A stretch of DNA of 56,220 nucleotides from Nemertoderma westbladi. Taxonomy: Eukaryota; Xenacoelomorpha; Nemertodermatida; Nemertodermatidae. Positions 10,431 through 20,563 of this stretch are shown here, piece after piece. The DNA lies in contig JAUCBJ010003545.1 in NCBI GenBank assembly GCA_032718475.1, forward strand, positions 1-56,220, written 5' to 3'. Each line of letters starts with the position of its first letter. The stretch's first letter is position 1. Below the pieces are notes generated by a model. It searched no databases, was not told the origin of the DNA, and saw nothing but the letters and a program-made list of their open reading frames with translations. Both the position numbers and the translations under genes were made by a program.

Positions 10431-10956
10431 GGTTCCTGATGATCTAACGTCTTTGAAAACCATGTTGCAGAAAGAACCACAATCATCTACTGAAGAAACA
10501 GAACAGCATTCTCCTAAAACGGAACCACAAACTCTGACAATGGAGCCACATTCTACTCCCACAATGCATTCTACTCACACAATGGAACCACATTCTACTC
10601 ACACAATGGAGCCACATTCTACTCCTACAATGCAACCACATTGTCCGGGAATTACGCCACCCAAACCTAAACCTCGAACATCTTCCCTTAATACTCCACC
10701 TCGCCCCCAACCCAGGCAACGGGTTCTTGCCAAACAATCTTCTGAACCTCAAACTGTCATACAAACCAAACCCAAACCACCCCTGAAACCCAAACCCCGC
10801 CCATCATCGTCTAAAGGGTCTATTCCCTCCAGTACTATGCCAACACCTTCCAGTGCCGGTCCGGTATCTTCCGGTGACATGACAGTTTCCGATATTCTCA
10901 GTTACGTGTCAGTCAATGAACTTTCTACGGATATCAGTGCTAAGCTTTTTGATTAA
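10431..10956 (+). CDS. HS1BP3-like protein, last exon
   Basis: Follows acceptor TTATTTAG at 10430; phase 2 fits exon b exactly and gives EIL-VPDDLTSLKTMLQKEP. The exon contains an in-frame 24-bp repeat (MEPHSTPT, HSTHTMEPHSTHT), then a Pro/Lys-rich tract TKPKPPLKPKPRPSS, and ends MTVSDILSYVSVNEL...AKLFD before TAA. Vertebrate HS1BP3 (HCLS1-binding protein 3, PX-domain, phosphoinositide binding) ends with a KPKP..LKPKPP tract followed by a MDILQYI.....LF tail, so the architecture and the terminal DIL-x-Y ... LF motif match. The PX domain is not seen in this window. Assignment is by remembered pattern only. Confidence 0.55.
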
Positions 10957-11117
10957 TTCATTTTTTTAGTTGAATGTTTGATATTGTTAATTCAGCAATT
11001 CTTGTGTTAGTACCGGAATGGTCATGATTGACCATTATAAATTATTTACAGTCGAAAGATATATTATATTTTGTTTCACTATCAGCTTGCAGTAACTTTA
11101 GCTTTGCTTCGTCAGTA

Positions 11118-11123
11118 AATAAA
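11118..11123 (+). terminator. Candidate poly(A) signal
   Basis: AATAAA lies 162 bases after the stop of the HS1BP3-like gene; this is the first canonical signal downstream. Confidence 0.5.
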
Positions 11124-11267
11124 GTATCTAACGCTGAGATTAACATAATATAAACGGAATGAGGATGATGCAAAAACGAATTTATTTCATTATTTCAAAA
11201 CCCTTACCTCTTAACCTCCTTAAGTTCCTTTATTAAGAAAGAGATACGGGTAACGGATTTAACTAAG

Positions 11268-12243
11268 GGTATAACTTTTCGCCGTATCCGTATGCATTTA
11301 CCGTATCCGTATGTAATGGATTCCTATGGAGAATAACCCGTATGTGATTTTAGAGATTAGGCATTGCGGACCAGTAAGAAGTACACAGCACACATACAGA
11401 CTTCAGACAGGTAGACCTACTTAAAGCTAAGTGACTTAAGGATTGTGGCTGCCGCTACCTTTTGGTAAATAAACAATGCAGGTCCAGGATGAGTGACAGA
11501 TGATGTCATTCAGGCTTCCGCCCCGGGTTGCGCCACAGCTCTTGTTTTCTTGGACTAACTAACTAACACCTGGCAGTCCGGTTGGACTTCGATTAATTAG
11601 CACTGGCACTAGGGCACTTTGCTGTCATGGTTAACTAAATACTGGCCCCGAAACAGCGAAAGTAAAGGTATATTATACTGTATGTTAATAAATTCACAAA
11701 GGAGGACAGACTGACACGACGGTTTTCAATATCTGTGCGAATGTTTATTCTCTTAGCATTCACATTGCCGCTTATACTGTTGTTAGTGCCATATACTGTA
11801 GCAACCAACAGAACATAACACAACACAATCCTGGATTCTATATAGCCAGATTGGGGGAAAAACAGTTCAAAAATAAATCACGGTTGGCTGCTGCGTTAGT
11901 TTTCCAAGCAGCGTAAGCCGTAAAGAAGATAGGTACTGTACCTCCGGTGCATCCCGGGCCTGGCGGACACCGGCTGTCACTCATCCTGGACCTGCCCTGC
12001 ATTGTTTATTTGCCAATAAGTAGCGGCAGCCACACTCTTTAAATCACTTGGCTTTAAGTAGGCCTACCTGTCTTCAGTCTGCATGTGTGCTGTGTACTTC
12101 TTACTGGTCCGCAATGCCTATAATCTCTAAAATCACATATACGGATTATTCTCATTAGGAATCCATTACAATCGCACATACGCGTATGTACACACGGATA
12201 CGGGAAATGCATACGGATACGGATATGGCGAAAAGTTTTTCCT
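11268..12243. mobile_element. Foldback element with ~300-bp arms
   Basis: Arms at about 11268-11530 and 11950-12243 are imperfect inverted copies. The outer end of the left arm is GGTATAACTTTTCGCC and of the right arm GGCGAAAAGTTTTTCC; inner parts share TGCGGACCAGTAAGAAGTA and AATGCAGGTCCAGGATGAGT. The element is flanked by an 11-base direct repeat ATTTAACTAAG (11257-11267 and 12244-12254), a plausible target duplication. No transposase frame is present. Long terminal repeats with a 9-11 base duplication are reminiscent of MULE-type elements, but the superfamily is not proven. Confidence 0.8.
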
Positions 12244-12274
12244 ATTTAACTAAGTAAGAACCGAAATACTTTTA

Positions 12275-12637
12275 CTAGAGTAGCCTTTTTGAATTTCCCT
12301 CCACCAAAAATCAATATAACCAAAAGCTTCAGGAATCATCCAATAAGGACCGTTACCGTAATGCAGTTAATTCAATACTGTAGGACAGAAATTGTTTTAT
12401 CACATTTTTTGTTCCGTAATTACTGTTGGTTAATTTGTATATTATGTATGAATATCTAACCCTGGGGTGTGTGTACATTATTTCTGTCCTACAGTATTAA
12501 CCTTTACAGTATTACGGTATATTCATGTATCCGCCCCTGTGTGTGTGGTGTAAATGAATAAGGATTCTTATTGGGTGATTCCTGAGGCTTTTGGTTATAT
12601 TTGTTTTTTGTGGAGGGAAATTCAAAGGCTACTCTAG
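12275..12637. mobile_element. Hairpin MITE
   Basis: Terminal inverted repeats of ~110 bp: the left starts CTAGAGTAGCC and continues TTTGAATTTCCCTCCAC and ATAACCAAAAGC; the right end is the reverse complement, finishing GGCTACTCTAG. Inner arms share ATACTGTAGGACAGAAAT. It sits only 20 bases from the foldback element at 11268-12243. Confidence 0.8.
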
Positions 12638-13671
12638 CGAAAAAGCGTTCCCACTCCAGCTCTTCCTCTCTATTTATTTAATTTATTTCCGATTATCCAA
12701 TTTATTTATCGCCTTACAAAAAATTTTTAATTTTTCACTTTTTCACTACATTTTAACAGGAAAATCACTAATATATTCAGAATCCACTAAAATATATTAA
12801 TTTACATTAAATCTATTAATTATCACTAAAATCTATTAATCATAAATTATCACTAGAATGTGGAAAGGGCAGGTTACAGTGGCACGTTATTCCAACCTAA
12901 ATAATAAAGGTATTTTAATAGAAAAGTTACAGGATTTATTTATTAACATGATTTATTTTTTATCATTAAAAATCGAATTTTTTAGTGATAATTAATTTTA
13001 GTAGAGGATAATATATATTTTATAACGACAAAAATTTACTGGAAAAAAACAATTGTTTTAGTGACAAATAAAATTAATGGTATTTTAATAATGTAAGCTA
13101 TCGATACAATTAAAGCAATAAACATAGAGACATGCAGGTAGCTACCGTCCTTAAGTTAAAACTGAAAGCTTTTTATGAAAAACATAAGTCAAAGTACCGG
13201 CACTGCTACCAATAGTCTAGAACTATAAGTTTACTGTAGTAGCAATTTATGAATACCTATTTATTGTAAGCTCCTACTAATCTTAATCTCTTCGTCAATG
13301 CTCTGTGGTTTTTAGTAACAGATAGCTCTTGTTAATACTGTTCATACTGTACAATACTTCATTGTTCATACTAAATACATTCATAAACTGTTACTAAACT
13401 TAGTTCTAGCCTATTAGTAATAGTACCGGTACTTCAACGTTAATGCTTTCAATTTCAAGTAAAGCACTGGCTACGCTATTTGTTGGGGTGAGTCACTGAA
13501 CCGATTAAATGTTTTATTATTTTTTTTATATGTGCAAATTGTGCATGCTATAATATATTGTTGTATGTGCAGCAGTATGAAATAAATAAATCTAATCTAA
13601 TCTTAAAGGACGGTCGGTAGGCCTCCCTACTGTATCTGTATGTTTAATGCATAGCCTACTATATCTTTCAG
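12638..13671. other. AT-rich non-coding region
   Basis: No gene recognised. Repeated (T)ATCACTAAAATCTATTAAT and inverted TTAGTGATAATTAATTTTAG motifs between 12760 and 13010 suggest another degraded palindromic element. Sequence 13555-13600, ending AAATAAATAAATCTAATCTA, resembles a retroelement 3' tail but is too short to assign. Confidence 0.4.
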
Positions 13672-14157
13672 CAACAAATAGTTGATGTAATATCCAGTGA
13701 CATCATAACATCTGGAGTGGAGATATTGTGCATCATTTGCGATAACTTTGAAAGTTAATAGAAAATTTTTTTCTTTGCACCAGACAGTAAGAAATGAACC
13801 CTGGCCTACCCAGAATGGTACCTTTCTAATTTATGACTTTATACATTTGTTCAAATGTATTCGCAATAACTGGATCACAGAAAAATCGAAAACTATCGAA
13901 TTTGATGGATGTGTAGCGAAATGGTCCTGTATTGAAAGTCTCTTTGAACGAGAAAAGGCATCATCAATAAAGATTGCCCATCGATTGACACAGAAGGCAG
14001 TGTACCCAAAGCCTATTGAAAGACAGGATGTTTCTGCTATGCTCCGTGTGTTTTGTGATGAAACTGTTGTTGCTTTTCGTACTCACGTTGATCCCACTGA
14101 TGATGATAAAGAAACCGCAACTTTCATTGAGAAGTTCGTTCGCGCATTTAAGATACT
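13672..14157 (+). pseudogene. P-element-like transposase, 5' part (interrupted)
   Basis: An acceptor TATCTTTCAG ends at 13671 and the following frame reads QQQIVDVISSDIITSGVEIL then CIICDNFES. A one-base shift near 13756 moves into the frame NRKFFSLHQTVRNEPWP, then LIYDFIHLFKCIRNNW. The D-F-I-H-L-x-K-C-I-R-N-N-W motif is typical of P-element/THAP9-type transposases (D-x-x-H-L-x-K-x-x-R-N-N). The frame is cut at 14157 by the BEL/Pao 5' LTR; the remainder resumes at 29382 in a compatible frame. Earlier exons (the THAP DNA-binding domain) were not found. The transposase cannot be functional at this locus. Confidence 0.7.
14153..14157. repeat. Target-site duplication (left), ATACT
   Basis: ATACT directly precedes the 5' LTR and is repeated directly after the 3' LTR (29377-29381), within the P-element-like coding frame. 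Confidence 0.95.
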
Positions 14158-15379
14158 TGTAAAAGCTTTTGCTGAATTGCCCGGTTATTTTTCCTTATTT
14201 TTCCCGTAAAATACTCTGTAGTTGGTTTAATAGGCGTAAGAGGCCGTATTATTGCTGTATCGGTGTTTTTAGAGGATCTAAGAGCTATTTCTTCCGTATG
14301 TGTACTGTGGAAGGCATAGTTGATGATTCTATGGCAATTCCGTGACGCAAAAGGGGATAGCTACTCTTGAACAGTAGTTACTATGACGACGGTTAACAGC
14401 TGATATTCATACGTGTTGATTTTCTTTGTTCTTCGGCATCTCTCAGTTCAGTCAACCAATCAGAGCGTTTTTACTGTTCTTGTACAGAAATTTCCTAGAA
14501 ATCACGCAATGCTTTATGGGCAGTGTTATCATTCAGTCCTGAGCCAAGAAAGAACGGCTTTTGGAATATTTGTGCTTTTCTGCTTTTAGCCTAACACTAG
14601 TAGGCTTAATTATAAGGACATATATCCGTTATCTGACATCACACTGGGTAACTCAATGGTTAACAACTTACTCAATGCTTGGCTGATCTTGTCGTGCATA
14701 CTTTTATAACGTTATACTGCTATTTACTGTCGGTTATTCATTATATGGTTGATGAAATATTATATTTGGAATAACGAGAAATAACCCCGAAAACCCAATA
14801 TTCTTGATATACCGAAGGTAAGAGAGACAGGTTACATATAACGATTGTGACTTATGTTAAAGTGGTTTGAAGTGAATCTAATGTTATCTGATAGACCCTA
14901 CATGAGTCGGTCTGTGTTCCTTTTATATGTGACTAAAATCAGTGAAGATCGGCAGATCAGTGTGCAGTATTGTGCAGCATTGTGTATGAGTGAGACTGAT
15001 AACGAAGCATTTCCTAAAGAATGCGCCATATATGTGAATTGTAACTAAGCCATATCGTTGCATGTAGTTTAAGTCATAGCTCTGTTTATATAGATAGAGC
15101 GCCACGTCCAAAAGGAACTGTTAATATTCCCCGAAGGTGAATAATATTGTCAGAGATTATATAATACTGTCAGTCGAATAATACATTAGGCTTACATAGC
15201 AATAAGATTAAGCCGTCGAAGTCAATCTCCCGGGTATATCCAGCGGGTGAATGATCGCGCACAGATTGGTTTCAACTAGTGTAGTGAATCAAATACTTGT
15301 CAGAGGCTAAAAGCGATTTATTATCTAGAAGACATCCTAATTTGGCGGGTTAAACTGCCAAAGGTCTGAAAGCGTGAAC
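14158..15379 (+). mobile_element. 5' LTR
   Basis: Starts TGTAAAAGCTTTTGC and ends CTGAAAGCGTGAACA, so it has TGT...ACA ends. Compared with the 3' LTR only three substitutions were noticed by eye (near 14441, 14832 and 15374). A TATA-like TTTATATAG at about 15085 is a candidate promoter element. The 64-codon frame at 14854-15048 is present in both LTRs but has no recognisable content. Confidence 0.95.
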
Positions 15380-15435
15380 AATAACGGATATCGCTTCTTT
15401 ATTGCAGTAAGCAATAAAGTTGAAAGTACCGGTCA

Positions 15436-15575
15436 AATGGTAAACCTGAACGGTCCATCTGTAGGTCAGTAGGCCCAACTGCCAGAACCGGTACTGCTGT
15501 AGGCCTGTAAGTCCAACTGCCAGAACCGGTACTTCTGTAGGTCCGTGGGCCTAACTGTCCTAACCGGTACTTCCC
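15436..15575 (+). repeat. ~45-bp tandem repeat in leader
   Basis: Three degenerate copies containing AACTGCCAGAACCGGTACT followed by a CTGTAGG-type stretch, just inside the 5' LTR where a tRNA primer-binding site is expected. No clear primer-binding site could be recognised. Confidence 0.7.
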
Positions 15576-15750
15576 GTATAAGTACATTAGTATTATTCGA
15601 TTTGATTATTGTATACCGGTAGGCTGTTTAAGAGATTAGGGACTGTACACCCCTTGTTTCTTTTGGAGCTTACTTATTTCTGTCAGTTTTATTTATTTGT
15701 AGGCCAGTATTGAACAGAAGGCGTGTAAGCCTGATCATATTGTACAGACA

Positions 15751-16325
15751 ATTTGTAGGCTGGGCTGTTGTCTGATTGTTGTTAAGTCTGAACGGATTGC
15801 AGTGTGTGTAGATCACCTGTCCGATAAAGAACGGTTAGGAAGTAGGGGCAGCCAAAGCTGTAAGGTAAACCCCCAACTAAAGAATAAGTCGTACTACTGG
15901 GTTAGAACGCATACTACCTAATCATTTCGGAGTCTGCATGTCCTGTAGTTTATTTAGGCTTGAGAGTAGTCTGCCATCGTTTAGTCTGTACTTTGTTTGT
16001 GTAGTCTGTACAGGTAGCGTATAATATTTATTTAAATAATTTGTAGGCTGGATAGTTGTCTGGCTGTTATAAGGTCTGAACGGATTGCAGTGTGTGTAGA
16101 GCCTCTGTCCGATAAAGAACGGTTAGGAAGTAGGGGCAGCCAAAGCTGTAAGGTAAACCCCCATCTAAAGAATAAGTCGTACTACTGGGTTAGCACGCAT
16201 ACTACCTAACCATTTCGGAGTCTGCATGTCCTGTAGTTTGTTTAGGCTTGATAGTAGTCTGTCAGTATTTAGTCTGCATTTTGTTTGAGTGGTTTGTACG
16301 CGTAGCGTAATATTTATTATTCAGA
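15751..16325 (+). repeat. 288-bp tandem duplication in leader
   Basis: Two copies starting ATTTGTAGGCTGG at 15751 and 16039. They share GTCTGAACGGATTGCAGTGT, AAAGAACGGTTAGGAAGTAG and TTTCGGAGTCTGCATGTCCT with scattered differences. Confidence 0.9.
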
Positions 16326-17366
16326 GTTTATGCGATTATTCGCAACATTCATTCCCCAAGTTTGTTCCTACAATAATTGTGTTTGTTATACATACCGCTA
16401 TAGTTAAATTAACCCCGGTACTACACGGGCTGCTTGGCGTAGGTAAAGACTGGTGATTTTGTGCACCGGTCACTCCAGCAGATGCCGTGGTTCTTTTAGC
16501 TGTTCAAGTATATTTAACTACTGATTATATGTTGTACAAGTACTCGTACCTAATTTAGGGTTTAGTGTACAGTGCTTTCCGAAAGTAATTAGTGTAGGCA
16601 TTATATTTGTGTTGTAAAGTGGTTGATAAGCACGTTCGATTAGCTCTATTAACTTCTAGGTAGGAACACTCCGTGATACATAACGTAGTACCTATAGCGA
16701 TACGGCTATAGGTCGTCAGGCGGTGGTATTTTCCTATCTGGACAATGCAGTGTATTTACTACTACGTATTATTTTCAAATACCGCAGTACCCTGTCCGTT
16801 GTAATAACCAGATTTCTAACCCTTTGTTAGGCTGGTTTGTAGACTTCTTGTAAAATTACCCTAAAAATTTGTGTTTATGTATTTGTAATTAAATTTTGTG
16901 TTTATTTAGAGATTGTAATCTCACCCGAATCGTACGTAATTTGTAGTATTAAGTAACTTAGGTAAATTAGAATTATTTGTTTTAGTGTCCTATAAGTAAC
17001 ACTTCACTGAAAGCGCACCGCTTTGTGTAGTGATTACTCCCCAGAAATAATAACATTTATTTCAAACATTGACAAACCCATTAAAACGGGTATATAAATA
17101 TTATAAATCAAATCTCACGATTTATAAATAGTAGGCCTACCATACAACCATTAGGTCTCAATATCAGTTGGACTACTGCTCAAATAACGGTAATAAAGTA
17201 AGTAAAGTAACCAAGTAACCCTAAAATTCAGAAATTCAATTATTTAAAATAATTGACATACCGGTATTTGCAATAGGCTTATTATATTTATTTCAATAAA
17301 TTTAGGCTGAAATTATACCGGTACTTTGTAATTAATTCTAGTCCAGAATTATACTTATATATACTA
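16326..17366 (+). other. BEL/Pao leader, non-coding
   Basis: No coding sequence recognised. The last ~105 bases (from 17262, ATACCGGTATTTGCAATAGG) are related to 20301-20420 on the other side of the nested DNA element, so the leader contained a repeated ~120-bp block into which that element jumped. Confidence 0.5.
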
Positions 17367-17519
17367 TCCCTGCAAACATTTTACGTTAATTACGCTAATC
17401 TAACGTTAGACTTTAGTCTGTTTTAGGTTAGAAAAATAAAGTTATAAAAATAACTTAGAACAAACGTTTTCTAACGTCTTATAATCGTTTAAAAACTACA
17501 TGTCTAAAATCAACTAAAC

Positions 17520-17910
17520 CCAAACGTTAAACTGACGTTCAATTTTAACATAGATTTTTAACGTTATTTTGAAACGTCTGACATTGGTTAAATTTAATCA
17601 TGTACAAAAATGACTAAACCTAAACGTTAAACAGACGTTGAATTTTAACATCAATTTTTAACATTATTTTGAAACGTCTGTCATTGGTTAAATTTAATCA
17701 TGTACAAAAATGACTAAACCCAAACGTTAAACAGACGTTGAATTTTAACATCAATTTTTAACGTTATTTTGAAACGTCAGACATTGGTTAAATTTAATCA
17801 TGAACATAAATCACTAAACCCAATATTAAACAAACGTTGAAATTTAACATCGATTTTTAATGTTAATTTAAAACGTCTGACATTGGTTAAATAGAATCAT
17901 TCTTGTATTA
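17520..17910 (+). repeat. ~100-bp subterminal tandem repeat, four copies
   Basis: Units start near 17521, 17621, 17721 and 17821. They share AAACGTTAAACAGACGTTGA, ATTTTGAAACGTCTGACATT and TAAATTTAATCATGTACAAA. The last copy is most diverged. Confidence 0.9.
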
Positions 17911-18010
17911 GAAAATTGTAATGTAATTTAGTCACGTTAATATTTATTGCAACAGGTCCACTGGAATATAGTGTTGTAATTATTCAGTGTCATGCAACTA
18001 TCACTCAAGT

Positions 18011-19082
18011 TGTACCTTGTGGTCTTACTTTTGTACCTGGGGGGGGGGGGGGGGGGGGTGTGGTCTTACTTTTTTTACCTGGGGGGGGGGGGGTGTCTTA
18101 CTTTTGTACTAGGGGGTCTTACTTTTGTTTCAGGGTGTCTTACTTTTGTACCAGGGGGGTCTTACTTTTGTACTTGGCGGGGTCTTACTTTTGTACCTGG
18201 AGGGGTCATACTTGGACTTACTTTTGTACCTGGGGGTCTTACACTACTTTTGTACCTAAGGGGGGGGGGGGGTGGTATTACTTTTGTACCTGCAGGTCTT
18301 ACTTTTGTTCCAGGGGAGTCTTACCTTTCTACCAGGGGGGTCTTACTTTTGTACATGGGGGGGGGGGGGGGGGCTTACTTTTGTACCTAGAGGGGTCATA
18401 CTTTTGTACCAAGGGGGTATTACTTTTGTACCTGGAGGGGTCATACCTTTGTACCTGGGAGGTCTTACTTTTGTACCTGGGGAGGGTCTTACGTTTGTAC
18501 CTGGGGGTCTTACGTTTGTACCAGGGGGTCTTACTTTTGTACCTTGGGGGGGGGGGGGGTCTTACGTTTGTACCTGAGGATCTTACTTTTGTACCTGGGG
18601 TGGGTCTTACGTTTGTACCTGGGGGCCTTACGTTTGTACCAGGGGGTCTTACTTTTGTACCAGGGGGATTTACTTTTGTACCTGGAGGTCTTACTTTTGT
18701 TCCAGGGGAGTCTTACCTTTCTACCAGGGGGGTCTTACTTTTGTACATGGGGGGTGGGGGCTTACTTTTGTACCTGGATGGGTCATACCTTTGTACCTGG
18801 GAGGTCTTACTTTTGTACCTGGGGTGGGTCTTACGTTTGTACCTGGGGGTCTTACGTTTGTACCAGGGGTTCTTACTTTTGTACCTTGGGGGGGGGGGGG
18901 GGTCTTACGTTTGTACCTTGGGGGTCTTACTTTTGTACCTGGAGTGGGGCTTACGTTTGTACCTGGGGGCCTTACGTTTGTACCAGGGGGTCTTACTTTT
19001 GTACCAGGGGGATTTACTTTTCTACCAGGGCGGGGAAGGGGGGGTCTTACATTTGTAGGGTCTTGGGTCTTTATTTTGTACT
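18011..19082 (+). repeat. ~21-bp GGGGGTCTTACTTTTGTACC minisatellite
   Basis: About 50 copies of a unit made of TCTTACTTTTGTACC plus a G-run of 3 to more than 15 bases. Variants swap TTACTTTT for TTACGTTT or GGTCTT for GGTCAT. Open frames over this region on the plus strand are artefacts of the repeat. The many runs of four or more G could form G-quadruplexes. Confidence 0.95.
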
Positions 19083-20022
19083 CCCATAATATAACTACCG
19101 TAACTGCAATATTAATTAGTTTACATGTTCTTCAATATATTATTGTGATGTGCAAAATTATTGAATTTATAACGATGCAATATTGAATATTTCTTTCAAT
19201 TTTGGTATTATTTTTTTATACTGTAGTTTTGTTTATTTCTCATATTTTTGTTTATTGAAGTTTATTTAGCCAATAAATAGTACAGTACGTTATGCCGATT
19301 TATATTACTGATATACTGTAAATTTAGCATTGAATTATTTTTTATTCCGGGCAAAATTTGTTAAATAAGTTCATTTTCGACTGCCAATTATTTATATAAA
19401 AACGGCACTACGTTTATTCAGTGTGAGTGGCTAAATAATATAAACACTGTTCGTTGCCATCGTTAAATGATTGGTGAGGTTTGATATACAGTGTACAGTA
19501 GTTAATACAAACAATAAATTGGTTTCAATCTACCCCCAGCGTCTGCAAAAAACGCAAGTCTAACGTTAAATGACGTCAGACTCTAAATAGTTATTAATTT
19601 CCTATAATTTAATTTTAAATTATCAATTAAATTGTTTGATAACTATTAAATTTAAATAATTTAATCAAATGATTTATCTAACGTAGAGGCCAAATAGGTA
19701 TGTGATAGTATTTTATATAAATCTAAACAAATTTCTTAGCAATTGATCAAAAGTCATCATAATTCTTCTCAGAAATAATCCGATATTTATTTTGCCTAAA
19801 TGCATTGAAGGTTCCACTCCTAAGGTGTGGTAGGTGTAGGGGCGTAGGCTGTGTAGGTTAGGGTTAGGTCCCCCCAGTCCCTTGCAGGTCCACCAAGTAA
19901 CTGCCGCTGTGGTCCATGAAGTAAATCTCAAACTTGATCTTTTTCATGCTTTTGAATCAAAAATAACGTATTAGTAACGTATTTTTTTAACGTATTATTG
20001 ACGTATTTTTTTAACGTATTTA

Positions 20023-20220
20023 TTTAACGTAGTAACCCCGGCCAATAATACGTTAATTTAACGTAATGGTACGTTCATAAATAACGTTAATAATATACGG
20101 CAGTTAACGTTATTTTCAGACATGAGTTAATTAGTATGATTTGAGTAAAATTTATGTATATTTTTAACGTAGTAACCCCGGCCAATAATACGTTAATTTA
20201 ACGTAAGGGCACGTTAAAAA
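20023..20220 (+). repeat. Right subterminal repeat, two copies
   Basis: AACGTAGTAACCCCGGCCAA followed by TAATACGTTAATTTAACGTA occurs at about 20026 and 20165, 138 bases apart, with further ACGTTA motifs between. Confidence 0.85.
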
Positions 20221-20563
20221 ATAACGTTGGAATGGTAGAATATTAACGTAAATTAACGTTAAATTAACGTCAAAATGTTTGCAGGGATAACTGTAAGCTG
20301 TATACCGGTATTCCCGATAGGCCTATTATATATTTATATATATTTGTGCTAAAATTATATACCGATATTCTGTGATAAACCTAGTCTGTAATAATACTTA
20401 TATATATACTATAAGCATACCGGTATTCTAATATATTATATATATATCACGCTACACTGAGTAGCAGTATCGATAATTAATTACTAGGCTAGCAGTTAAT
20501 ACTGAATTACTAGACTTGCTTAGACTGTAATATAGCAGTAGGCATCCAACTGTACAAACAAAC

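Larger units (their letters stand above)
17367..20287. mobile_element. Nested DNA transposon-like element, TA duplication
   Basis: The left end TCCCTGCAAACATTTTACG is matched by the right end AAAATGTTTGCAGGGA in reverse complement, with TA on both sides (17365-17366 and 20288-20289). The subterminal regions are packed with AACGTT/ACGTTA motifs: four ~100-bp tandem units on the left (17520-17910) and a GTAACCCCGGCCAATAATAC repeat on the right. The core is a 1-kb G-rich minisatellite. There is no transposase, so it is non-autonomous. A TA duplication suggests an IS630/Tc1-mariner-type or similar transposase, which is inference. Confidence 0.8.

Noticed and set aside
8123-10956. FAM21/WASHC2-like assignment based on LFD/DDLF acidic motifs
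   Set aside because: The C-terminal KPKP tract and final DIL-x-Y...LF fit HS1BP3 better; FAM21 does not end this way.
14854-15048. 64-codon frame present in both LTRs (again at 28850-29044)
   Set aside because: Duplicate is explained by LTR identity; no motif or start context supports translation.
17992-19186. Plus-strand frames rich in LTFVPGG and YFCTWG
   Set aside because: Pure minisatellite translation in all three frames.
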